Positions 8,816-17,737 of a stretch of 23,404 nt of DNA are shown in pieces; positions within the stretch are counted from its first letter, which is position 1; every line of letters starts with the position of its first letter. The position numbers and the translations under genes are program-made. The notes beneath the pieces are model-generated. The model searched no databases, had not been told where the DNA came from, and saw nothing but the letters and a program-made list of their open reading frames with translations. Source of the stretch: Chara braunii (Eukaryota; Streptophyta; Charophyceae; Charales; Characeae); contig BFEA01000141.1 in assembly GCA_003427395.1 (NCBI GenBank), positions 242,843 to 266,246 on the forward strand, given 5' to 3'.

Positions 8816-9674
8816 TTATACTAAGAACCGTTGGAGTAGGTCCTTGATATCCTGTAGGTGATCCCAGACGAACTTCCGAACCCCCGGCTGGACCTTCGTC
8901 TCGTCTTTGCTCTGCGCGCTTTTTATAGGATTGTCGTCTATATACGGCTCGTATTTTTTCAGGAACATGTCCTCAGCTACCGCAAGCATCCTCCTTTGTG
9001 CCTCTGCCACAACTTTCGTAAAGCCCATAGGGGTTACCTGCATCTGCAATTGCCCTACAGGGGTGTGCATGGCGGTATACGGTCTGTCCCTGGCATCGAG
9101 CAGCAGTTGGTCATATCCTAAATATAAGTCTATTAAGGAGTACATGCTCCGGCCAGCGTGAGATTTTGCCAGCAAATTGGCTTGTGGAAGCGATCCCGCA
9201 TCCCGGATTGTCACCGCATTCACCTTCTGCAAATCTTGGATCCACCTAAGCGTCTTGTTAGGCTTCCGAAAAACGAACCATTTGTTTGCATAGGGGGGAC
9301 ACGGTGGGTTCAGCCACGAATGAATCTATCTTGGCTCTGAGCAGTTCGGCGACCTCCGCTGCTATTCGGAACTCGTAGGCAGGCCCTTTGTCGTTCCAGC
9401 ACTCATGTTTCACTGTGTGGATCCTAACGGGGGAAATTAGCTTTGCATCCAGTCGACCCATCTGATGGTCACAGAAAGCAAATGCTAGGTGAAACTCCTG
9501 GCACACTTCCCTTATCAGTTGGGTCTCTTCCATCGTTAGGAACCCATCTATCCTTATTTTCATGGTGTCTGCTACCTCATCGGGTATTCGATGCCCTTCC
9601 GTCGCTCGCCTCTCCCTTATTATTCGCAAAATTTCCTTTCCCTTCTCCATGGCCTCCTCCTTTGACGGCTCCAC
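8816..9674 (-). pseudogene. Element 1 reverse transcriptase (broken)
   Basis: This copies element RNA into DNA. The frame from 9674 covers the RT N-terminal arm (LIREVCQEFHLAFAF through AAEVAELLRAKIDSFVAEP). A frameshift near 9290 leads to YANKWFVFRKPNKTLRWIQD and then into the frame at 9232. There the fingers and palm are clear: YSLIDLYLGYDQ holds the first catalytic Asp, TPMGFTK is the substrate-binding block, and YIDD at 8944-8933 is the core YxDD motif with both Asp intact. The frame ends at 8816 and pol resumes in a different frame at 8770. All catalytic residues remain, so inactivation is by frameshift only. Confidence 0.92.
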
Positions 9675-10635
9675 TAGGATCGAAACTGGCTTGGCTTTCG
9701 AACACTTCCTTCTGGGATCGTTCTTCTGAAAAATGAACGGCCGGAATCGGCTTTGCTATCTCCGCGACGAGGGTTTGAATACTGACTATCTTCCCGTTCA
9801 GACAGTAGCCCTTTCGGACCTCGTCCTCGAATTTGGCAAGCGCTGCCGGGTCCACCCCTACCTTGTGGTACCTCATAGCCGTGACGAGTTGTAACAGGTT
9901 CGGAATTTCAATTGTTACCTCCAACATTTCCTCCCGACACTCCTTCGGTTTAGGCAGACTCGCCCCAAGTCCGACTTTCGGCGCCCTCTCTGCCACCATG
10001 ATCCCTAAGACGTCGTCTTCTTGCCTCCTTTTCTTCAGAGGCAGACCCATCTTGATCCATTCGTTTTTGCTAAAAGCCTCCTCAATCATGACTTCCACCC
10101 TTTCTCTCATACCTTCCATCCGGGCGAATGCTCCTTTTCGCGCACTGTCTTCGAACATTGGTGACCAAGTTGCCAATTTTCCCTTCGGAGGGTCTCCTCC
10201 GGTCCCAAGGAGTCGAAGAAACTCTCCTCGGCCGGTGACTGGGTCTTCTATATCTACCATGTATGTGCCATCGTGCAAGTGCATGCCTATCATTTCTACG
10301 TTGGCGCACCATGGCCTCCCGAGGATTATGTCGTGGTCCATTTCCTCCATTACGGTCATCCGGTGAAATGACCAAATCGACTCCCTGACTCCAGCCTTGA
10401 CCGCACACTTAGTCACATACCCTGCGAACGGAATTTCTCCACCGGGCCCCCGGATGCTTCCTGTTACTTCCTTGTTTACCGTGCAGCCATTGCTTGTCGC
10501 GAAGTCTCTTCGTATGAGGGTAATTTCGGCGCCTCCGTCCACTAGTGCGTCTGTGTGATGGGTTCCGATATGGACCTTCAGCTTTCCTACGTGCAGTGCA
10601 TGGAAGGTGAGCTTCGTCTCGGGAGGTGCCCTCAT
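9675..10635 (-). pseudogene. Element 1 aspartic protease region
   Basis: Retropepsin cleaves the gag-pol polyprotein. The frame from 10635 has the active-site loop as VDGGAEITLI (DGG at residues 33-35, about 10539), where most families have D-S/T-G. The closing hydrophobic strand is HDIILGRPW (residues 101-109), the normal second landmark of Gypsy proteases. About 230 residues of linker follow, including a Lys/Arg-rich stretch, and lead into RT after a frameshift near 9680. The frame is formally open to 9577, but its last part is out of frame with RT. The start codon is only the first Met in the frame; the protein was surely part of a polyprotein. Confidence 0.82.
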
Positions 10636-10664
10636 GACCTCGCCACCTTCTCGGTCAGGTAGGC

Positions 10665-11668
10665 TTAAGCGGATGTCTTCAAAGGCCTTTTCCAGGTCCT
10701 CCAGATCCCCTGGAATCCTCTGGAGGTTGGGGACCAGCCTCCTTCGTTTCCTATTCCTGCGGTTCCAGAGCCTCTTCTACCTCTACGCGTCTGCGCGTTA
10801 GCAGTTGCCTGAGTCCCTTGAGCAATCTCAAGCTTGCTTGAAACATGGTCTAAAAGGATACAGATACCATGGTACCCAACAATTTGCTCAGGGTGTCGTC
10901 GATTTCTGGCATGGTCAAGATCGGAATTTGGTACCTGAACTTCTTCTTTGCCGCCGTGGCTTTGTTTATTGGTTCTTCCTCCCTTGTTTTCCGTAGACTT
11001 TTTTCGGCTCCACAGTCTCGGGCTCACCTTGATTTGCGCTGGTTCCCGCAACCTCCTCCATTATTGTATCTCGGATAAGTTTCTTTTCCGCCCCTGCTCG
11101 CCGAGTGGTGATGTTCACCCTATCTTGTCCATTGCCTTCTAGGATGAAATTGACTTGTGCTCCGCGCCCCCGCGGCTGGTCCCAAACAATATCCGCTACC
11201 AGCTCGGCTTCTACGGCGGCTATATCTAGGTTATTCAGGATGATGACGGCACGTCGCATTCCGCCTGGCGAATTCCAGTTTATTTGTTCCCCCTGGGGCC
11301 CGAAAATTTCGCCTTTAAGGGACCAGCTACACCTCTGCCTCATGATATCGTGATTGAGTCTTGGGTCAGGTCCGCACAAAGTGACCGATCATCGTGCAAT
11401 ATCGGCATTGCTCATTGACCGGATCTTTCCAGCCGTATCCTCGGTTGGCTACTGCTGTCGGAACTACGACCTCTTGGGGTGGGAAGGCGGGTCGGGATAC
11501 TTGCGCCTGCATTACCAATAGTGCATTTTCCACTCTTTCTATCTTATTATCGACTCCGTGGACCCGTTCGTGCAGACTTTCTATCTCCTTCTTCACCTTG
11601 TCTCCCGTCTTTCCGGTCAAGTCTATGACCTCTCCTTCCTTAAGCAAGGCTAACGTCTTGGTTACCAC
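10665..11668 (-). pseudogene. Element 1 gag C-terminal part with CCHC knuckle
   Basis: The frame 11668-11366 has a heptad-like, coiled-coil-prone stretch (KVKKEIESLHERVHGVDNKIERVENALLVM) followed by CRYCTMIGHFVRT, which fits the first three ligands and spacing of a C-x2-C-x4-H-x4-C nucleocapsid knuckle. A frameshift falls at the last Cys, and the frame from 11379 continues (PDPRLNHDIMRQRC) through a linker to 10966. A further frame change gives FRYQIPILTMPEIDDTLSKL, a short helical linker that precedes protease. The knuckle binds element RNA. Boundaries between gag and pol cannot be set. Confidence 0.75.
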
Positions 11669-11734
11669 CGTCTTTTCTGCGAGGTCTGTTAGTATGCTGA
11701 AGTATACGTCCCTTGTGTACTTAAACTTGCTGGT

Positions 11735-12215
11735 CTATTGATCGGCTGGCATAATCTTATCTTTGTCGAACTCGGAGAACTGTCTGAAGAAGTACTTGCT
11801 CATGATCCGGTCTGTTACCCCGGGAATTCGTAACGCCACTAGGGTAAATGCTGTTAGGAAGTCGTTGTAAGTCGCATAGTTCTTCCTCTGTACGGCTGCC
11901 AATTCGGCTTTTGTTGCCATTTTCTCCGCCCTTTAGATACTTCCTCATCATTTCATTTCGGATCTCTTTCCAGGATCCATTGGCGGCGACGATGACCATA
12001 ATGTCCCTTCCTAAGCTTGGTGACACATGCTGCCCTAAGTGGTCCATCTTTTCTTCCTCACTCCATTTCAACAAGACTGCTAGGCTCTCGTGGTCTATCA
12101 GGAATTCAGTGATGTTCGCCCCATCAAAGGTGAGCTTCTTCTTGGCATCCGCGAGGTAGCCCTGATTTTTGTTCAATGCCCGAGTGAGGGTGGGTACTAT
12201 TTTCTTGAGTCCGCC
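11735..12215 (-). pseudogene. Element 1 gag capsid-like domain
   Basis: The frame from 12176 reads KLTFDGANITEFLIDHESLA, then WSEEEKMDHLGQHVSPSLG and WKEIRNEMMRKYLKGGE. This is the usual pattern of a retrotransposon gag domain (F-x-G-x3-x2-FL, an amphipathic helix, then W-x2-I/L near the end). After a frameshift near 11940 it continues from 11920 as KAELAAVQRKNYATYNDFLTAF and FFRQFSEFDKDKI. The same frame can be read upstream to about 12215 (LKKIVPTLTRALNKNQGYL). It would form the particle shell. Confidence 0.78.
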
Positions 12216-12946
12216 CTCGGAACTACCTGTTTCGCCAACCGTACTAGTCCCCTCTCCTTCCTTGCTATCCTTCCCTTTTCTCCGGTCGTTGCTGTTCCCT
12301 TGGGATCAAACCATCCTAATACCCTTTTTCTGAGACCCCAAAGTTCGTCACACCCCTTCATTATTTTTGGCGCGGCAGGCAAGCGGCTAACACCACTGTC
12401 TATGGCAGGTGGGTTTGTAGCTTTTTCCGCCTCTACAGCCGGGGAGTCCCCCTTTTCCTTCCCTTTCTTGTTAGGCGTCCCCCTATGGCTACTATCCTTC
12501 CCTCCGTGCCTGATTTCGCCCTGGCTAATCCTGCGCTCTTCTCGTAGCTCCTCTTCTGGAAGGTCCTTTTCGTTCCCAGCCATCATTTCTTCAATAAGTC
12601 TCGCCGTATACTATGCGGTTCGTTTTTCTATTTCTGCCAGCTTACGTCGTGCATCCGAGACTTTCGCTTTCTTGGGTATGATTCCATCTGAGTTTCGCGG
12701 ACTCGACCTTTCCTTATCCCTTCCTTCCTTATTCTCATGAGATCCTCGTTTACTTCCCCCGGTCTTTCCCGAACTTTCCCCCGTCGAGAGATCCTTCCCG
12801 TCTTCCTTGGTCCCTTCCGGATTTGTTGGTTCTCGGTCCCTTATAGACCCTTCGTTTCGTTCCACTCCCCTTTCTGTGCCCTGACTCTGTTTGCTCCGCA
12901 GCTTCCCAGCCTCCTCTTCTAACGCCATCCTTTCCTGACCCTGCAC
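12197..12946 (-). pseudogene. Element 1 gag N-terminus, charged and disordered
   Basis: Two open stretches (12946-12611 and 12586-12197) are in the same frame and are separated only by a TAG stop near 12608. Together they encode about 245 residues very rich in Lys, Glu, Arg, Gly and Ser, probably disordered. A frameshift near 12200 separates them from the capsid-like domain. No enzyme motif is seen. Position and charge fit the N-terminal region of gag. Confidence 0.6.
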
Positions 12947-13363
12947 ATTTGCGAAACCGCCGGTCGTTCACAGCTTCCCTAGTTCTCAGGCCCTAAGGTC
13001 CTTATCTTTGCTATTTCCATATTTTTCGTCTTATATCAGTCGTGGCGACTTATCTGTTGTTTTCTTATTCTGCAGGGCGCAGCTTACCTGCCGGAAGGCT
13101 CGCTGCCGAGGTTCAACCTTTTGTCGCTGCCGTGCCTCGGTTTTAAGGCGGTATCCAGGGTTGGCGGCTCTCCTCTCGAGGGTGGCCCTTTTGCCTTCCC
13201 GACTCCCGGATGCCCTCAGCGTCCTTAGCGGTGGTGGCCTTCCTGGTCCCTTCCTGCCGCGTTCTCATGTAGAATAGGACTCCGACCACTACCTTCCGCA
13301 AATGGTTAATCCCTCATTTTAATTTCCAGCCTTTACTTTCGCTGCCTTTTCCCGGTATTTTTC
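12947..13363 (-). other. Leader-like stretch upstream of gag
   Basis: On the minus strand a short frame starts at 13269 (MRTRQEGTRKATTAKDAEG) and runs about 41 codons. Its basic, charged text resembles the gag N-terminus downstream but lies in another frame. It may be the true gag start, broken by indels. Otherwise no gene is supported here. The + frame at 13008-13277 lacks motifs. Confidence 0.35.
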
Positions 13364-14149
13364 TCATGCTGGTCTCTCATGCCTGTCCTCTTCGCCAGGT
13401 TCTTCGAACAGGTTAGCCACCCCCGCAAGGTAGTTTTCTCCCATTTCCATCTCCCTGATAATTGTTGGTTCATACTCCTCAAACGCCATGCGTGGTAACC
13501 CGAATATCAGGATTTCGATGAGTTCGAGTAGTTCACGGGCCCGATTTCCCCAAAACGGCCCGTGCCTAACTGACACATCGTAAAACATTTCCGTCGTCTG
13601 TGGCTGGAAGCGGTGGATCCAAACTTAGGTCGAGTCTACCAAGGCTCTTGCCCTCGAGAGGCTGCCGAACACTAGGTCTACCATGAAACGGGTTACTCGA
13701 CATCGCAATCCTGTCATCGTGGCCCGAAACTCTCGCCATCCTCCTACCTCCACCCGAGTTCTCAGTCCTACATTCCTTCTTCCCCGCACCTCCTGACCTA
13801 TCCGGTTCACTATCCTGGCAGCCCCTTGGAAGATTGGTAGCAGCCCATGTCCTTGTGCCATCTTAGTTCCTAGCATGTGCCACCCAATCTCCGGTAGGTA
13901 TACGGTCCCTGTCACCCTCAATTCAGCATATAGATTGTCCCCTGACCCCCTATTGAACCTCATACCTCTCGATAAACATTCTACCATCATGAAGGTCTGG
14001 TCCCTTCCCAAGGTCACAACTCTCCACTCTGTGTCAATCCCTCGAACCAAGTAGCTTGCTGGAAGTGACACCTCCCATCTGTTTCCACTTTCCGTGGGCG
14101 GTCGAGGGTGCGTGGGTCGTTGCGACATCCGGGCGCGTCTCATTGCCAT
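13364..14149 (-). pseudogene. Unknown ORF module, copy 3 (most complete)
   Basis: One frame of about 261 codons runs from ATG at 14149 to the stop at 13364, broken only by a TAA at 13627-13625. It starts MAMRRAR. Landmarks are GTVYLPEIGWH, GGWREFR, RFMVDLVFGS, MFYDVSVRHGPFWGNR, IIREME and LFEEPGEE. The same landmarks in the same order and spacing occur in copies 1 and 2. Between VDST and MFYD the spacing equals that of copy 1 exactly, which shows that the stop is a point change in a once continuous protein. I do not recognise the family. It sits between the LTR and gag of element 1, so it may be an accessory ORF of the element or captured host sequence. Confidence 0.6.
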
Positions 14150-14266
14150 CGTTGGTTAGCGATTCCTTGCACAGTTTAAAACGCAAGCGAACTCTGCTTA
14201 TTTCATCCATTCCTTCGACCACCACTTCCTCTTCTTCCTTATTCCTGTTTTCTTTCCTTTCTCTTT

Positions 14267-14971
14267 TTATTGACTCGTCTCCACTCCTGATGGCTCGTAC
14301 AGGCGGTACAAATCGTCTACGTAAATCAACCCCTGGTTTATTTCTCGTCGGACGATACCCCATAGGACCTCATCGTTAACAACTGGAACTCTAGGCCTTA
14401 TGGTGACGGCGCGCAGTATTCGCAACACCTCGTGCCTCTGCTCACCGTCGAACGACCCCATTTCTAGGAAGGCCCGGTAGTATTCCCGGTGGACCGCCGC
14501 CTCCTCAAATGTCAGGTTGGCGAGGTCGGCTACTACCCGCCTGACAAGATTCAGCCCGCCTAGTCTTTCTAGTAAGAAGAGTGGCAATCTCATTCGAACG
14601 TTCTCACTAGCCAAATTGAAACTCCCGGTCATGGCCACCCTAAGGTTCGCTGTTACGTCATCGAACTCCGGGTCTGCGAACTCGAGCCCCGCCTGCCACA
14701 CTAGCTGCCATGCTCCTTCGAACATGTTTAGCGGATTTTTCCCTCACCTGTCCCCGCGGGTCCGAATTCCACTCGCCAACCTAATCCGCCCGCCACTCAA
14801 CCTTGGTTACCAGGTAAACCACGTTTTCCATAAGCTCGACCCCGACCCAATCCACCACCGGATGTCGGACCTCATTTTGGTAGGTAGGCTGATTTCTATG
14901 CTGCTAGTCACTTCCCTCGGCGGCTCAATTCCCAGCGGGCAATCCTCAAGGAACGTCCTCCTTCGTGCCAT
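14267..14971 (-). pseudogene. Unknown ORF module, copy 2
   Basis: The frame starts with ATG at 14971 (MARRRTFLE, like the MAMRRAR start of copy 3) and ends at 14267, about 234 codons. It is interrupted by TAA at 14809-14807 and TGA at 14746-14744. The part after 14725 is open for 152 residues and contains MFEGAW, ERLGGLNLVRRV, HREYYRAFLEMGSFDG, EVLRIL, IVRREI and YVDDLYRLYEPSG. These align without gaps to copy 1 from GGF to YVDDVFKLFE apart from small loops. No known domain is recognised. A 118-bp purine-rich spacer separates it from copy 3. Confidence 0.6.
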
Positions 14972-15191
14972 TACGCGTTCTCTACCTGCCTTCGATCTTT
15001 ATCCCGCGGCGCCACAGCGATCCCTATAATAGCCGGACACCCCAATCCCAGTCTTAGTACTTCTATCCCCGGATGGTTTGCATAAAATACATGTTCCACT
15101 GTCTACGTCACCCCCTAGTTTTTCCCCTTCCTCCTTCTTTCCTCCTCTTACCCCCTAACTTACCCTGCTAGTTCGGGTTTTCTTCCTATTC

Positions 15192-15711
15192 CTAGTCAAA
15201 CCACAGTACCTCGAATAGTTTGAACACATCATCCACATAGCAAGGTGTTGCTGCCACCTCTCTGCGGATTATGGCTTGCCTGATCTCCAGGGCTACCTCT
15301 AGCCGGTCGTTCTTATCCATATCCAAAATGATGAGGACCTCCCCGACTCTGTCACCGTGGAAGGGCCCAAATTTCAACGATGTTTTATAAAACTCCTCTG
15401 ACAGCCACACACAATTTACGTGTACCTGCCCCATAGTGCTGGCCACCTCCGCGACATGATCGAAACCCCCAAACCAGTCCACCATGAACTCGGGTACCCA
15501 AATCTTGGTTCGTAGACAGGGAGGTCTAAACTCCTTCCATCCCCCCATCACGACCTTACTACGGACCACATCCCATCCCTTGTTGGCAAACCTCTCGCCT
15601 GCCCTTCGAGTCCCTGCCTCGGCACCCCCCAGAAGCCACATCGGACTTTGTCCTGCCCCAAGCATTGTGCAAAATAGGTGCCACCCTTGCTCGGAGAGGA
15701 TGACCGTCCCG
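15192..15711 (-). pseudogene. Unknown ORF module, copy 1 (5'-truncated)
   Basis: The open frame ends in TAG at 15194-15192. Its module part begins at TVILSEQGWH, right after the LTR remnant. It contains GGWKEFR, EFMVDWFGGF, EEFYKTSLKFGPFHGDR, EVLIIL, IIRREV and YVDDVFKLFE. About 80 N-terminal residues present in copy 3 are missing, replaced by LTR sequence at 15711. The frame stays open through the LTR into element 2 RT, up to 15917, giving a chimeric 241-residue ORF that is almost surely accidental. The function of the module is unknown. Confidence 0.6.
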
Positions 15712-15873
15712 CGGCTCCGCCGACGCAAGGCAACCTCTAAGTCCCGAAGTGTTAGTGCTAATGCCTTTAGTCCTCTTACCCTTCTTGCCTCCGATTTTCT
15801 CTGTCGTGCACAATTTCGCGGTATACCGCCTCTCAATGGGCAAGGCTTATCTCGGGACCCACCGGTCCCGACA
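15711..15873 (-). repeat. 5' LTR remnant of element 1
   Basis: The 163-bp stretch matches 2393-2547 closely and starts TGTCGGGACC on the minus strand. TCGGGACC and GGTCCCGA near its start form an 8-bp inverted repeat, which is imperfect in the other copy. Its outer end abuts the RT of element 2; its inner end is joined directly to copy 1 of the unknown module instead of continuing as LTR. Confidence 0.65.
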
Positions 15874-16111
15874 CCGGCCTTGAGGTCCAACCTGGAGAAG
15901 TACTTGGCGCCGCCCAATCGTTCAAGAAGATCATCGATGTGTGGAGCGGGCAGGCATTCTTAACGGCTTGAGTGTTAAGCTTGCGATGGTCAACGCATAA
16001 GCGCAACTCGTTGTTCTTCTTCCGGCCGAAGAGAATGGGTGCACCGTAGGGCGAGCAGCTAGGGCGAATCCAGCCCTTGGTAATGAGGTCATCCAGTTGC
16101 GTTCGTAGCAT
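15874..16111 (-). pseudogene. Element 2 RT N-terminal fragment
   Basis: The frame from 16111 reads LRTQLDDLITKGWIRPSCSP and YGAPILFGRKKNNELRLCVD, then HRKLN, the standard first blocks of Gypsy RT. A frameshift near 15960 moves the text to GGAKYFSRLDLKAG, which holds the first catalytic Asp in its normal setting (F-S-x-L-D-L-x-x-G). The protein ends there, so the YxDD block is missing. Confidence 0.9.
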
Positions 16112-17215
16112 GCGTTAGATACATCCGCGCAAAGGTACGACCCTGTCTTCGGGAATGATCTCGTGACGAATTGGCCTATCAGGTGTGATTCCGGCGGGGC
16201 TTCAAAGACGTCGCCATAGGAGTCAAGAAGCTCTACAATACATGGATCCGGTGGCTGTTCCGTCGCTGGCTCATCGGGAGGGGGGAGGGCGTGCAAGAAG
16301 CAAATGCCCATTTCCTCCACGTCGTTCCGTGCGATGGAGTTGCGAATGCTTGCGTCAGAGACCACGTGACAACCAATCGAAGGGTGAGGTGGGGGGACCG
16401 TACATGGGACAAGTACCCCGATCCGGTCACGAACGTGAACGGTGCGGTGGTAGAAGTTCACCGGGTGGTCCTCGTTGCACAACCACGACATGCCAAAAAT
16501 CATGTCGAACTTTGTGTTCAAGATGTCGAAGGACACGACCTCACGCGCGTGGAGGGCGAAGTACACAGGGACAGAGTCAACGCACCGGTCACTTGTGCAT
16601 ACGACCATCGGCCAACGTGACTTATGTGGGCCGCAATTTTCTTCGAACGCGCGGCCCAAGGCCGGCGCGCGCCATGAAGTCTTGGCTAATGTAGTTGCGA
16701 GTAGCTCCATAATCAATCAAGGTGTTGCAGGTCGCCTTCCCGATCTGAATGAGGATGTAGAGTAACGGCGTGTCAATGTCGTCGTACCATTGCGTGGCGT
16801 ACTTGCGGTCGATCTTCGCAATGTACTCGTGAAGGTCTACAACCGTTGCTCCATCTTCCATCAACGGAGTTGGTACTGCAGCATGCAAGTAGTTGCGTAG
16901 TTCCGCCATCAGGCCGTTACAATGCGGCTTCAGCAATGAACAAGATGGGGGAAGAGGCATCCATTGGAAGTCCTCCGGCGTAAAGGGGTCGAGGTCCTAA
17001 AGTCTAGACCATACCGACGAGTCCCCAAGTACTGTCGGTAAGGATGCTGGTTCACTTGGCGATTGTGATGAAGTCGTGCACGCATATGACTCTTGCACGT
17101 GGAGAGGTTGGTCCAACGAAGGGACCAGCTGGACAGCGTAGTCTTTGTAACTCTCTCGAAGACTTGCGACATACGCATGTTCCCCGGACGGGGAGGTTGC
17201 TAGCAAGGCAACCAT
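15931..17215 (-). pseudogene. Element 2 protease and flanking linker (broken)
   Basis: One frame runs from 17215 to 16622 with a single stop near 16999. Its first half is a linker (VALLATSPSGEHAYVASL, WMPLPPSCSLLKPHCNGL). Its second half has LLYILIQIGKATCNTLIDYG followed by ATRNYISQDF, the retropepsin active-site block with D-Y-G instead of D-S/T-G. After a frameshift the frame from 16716 continues with VSFDILNTKFDMIFGMSWL, the second protease landmark, then HPVNFYHRTVHVRD, a Pro-rich linker and IVELLDSYGDVFEAPPE, the approach to RT. From about 16180 downward that frame is out of register with RT. Confidence 0.85.
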
Positions 17216-17259
17216 GCCCGATGGAGTAGGAAGTAGAGTCGCCTCACTTACCGCGGTGC

Positions 17260-17709
17260 TCAGTTTCCCGAGCTTTGCCGTGGGCGGATGTCTTTTTTGC
17301 CTTTATCGGGGCATTGCGACGTCGTGCGCTTGGTGTTGTTGCACCAGTAGCAACAATTCCACTTTTGGCGGAGCTTGTATTGCTCCTTCGTGAGGCGGAA
17401 TTTCTTCCATGGCTCATTCGGTTGTCCAACTTCCGTTGTTGACGCGGATTTCGCCTTCTTCTTTTTGCTGTTGCGTCGTGGCTGAAGGGATTTGACTCTG
17501 TCTCCTTCACTAGACTCGTGAGTCAGCGCCTGGTCATCATCTTGTCCATCTGATTGGACAACAACGACTTGCTGCGTCCGCGGACCTTTGCCCATCTCCA
17601 CAAAATTCGGTTGGGTTCGCCGCTCGTTGGCGGCCCACCAATTTGATTGGATTACTTTGTGCCCCTTGTCCAATCTTTTCAAAGTTCGTTTACAAGTTGT
17701 GGTCCCCAA
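17260..17709 (-). pseudogene. Element 2 nucleocapsid, knuckle damaged
   Basis: The 149-residue frame is basic and contains WNCCYWCNNTKRTTSQCPDK. Cys spacing fits C-x2-C-x4-[H]-x4-C, but the His position is Arg (a CAT to CGT change would do this), so the zinc knuckle is probably inactive. A Lys-rich run (RRNSKKKKAKSAS) precedes it. The frame is shifted relative to the capsid part upstream. Confidence 0.8.
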
Positions 17710-17737
17710 GGGTTGTGCTCAATACGTCGATCGACCG

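Larger units (their letters stand above)
2393..15873 (-). mobile_element. Element 1: decayed Ty3/Gypsy retrotransposon
   Basis: Read on the minus strand, the element has a 163-bp 5' LTR remnant (15873-15711), three copies of an unknown ORF module, gag, CCHC knuckle, protease, RT, RNase H and integrase, then a 3.6-kb repeat-rich noncoding stretch, a polypurine tract and the start of a second LTR copy at 2547. The order PR-RT-RH-IN is that of Ty3/Gypsy (Metaviridae). Both LTR copies begin TGTCGG. All frames carry stops or shifts. The left end is unknown and may lie further left than given. The 5' LTR lacks most of its length, and no primer-binding site was found, so a deletion or rearrangement at that end is inferred. 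Confidence 0.75.

Noticed and set aside
9833-10366. + strand frame of 177 codons
   Set aside because: It is the antisense shadow of the protease-linker frame on the minus strand, which carries recognisable motifs.
12090-12740. + strand frame of 216 codons
   Set aside because: It is antisense to the charged gag N-terminus; Ser/Phe/Leu text mirrors Lys/Glu/Arg codons.
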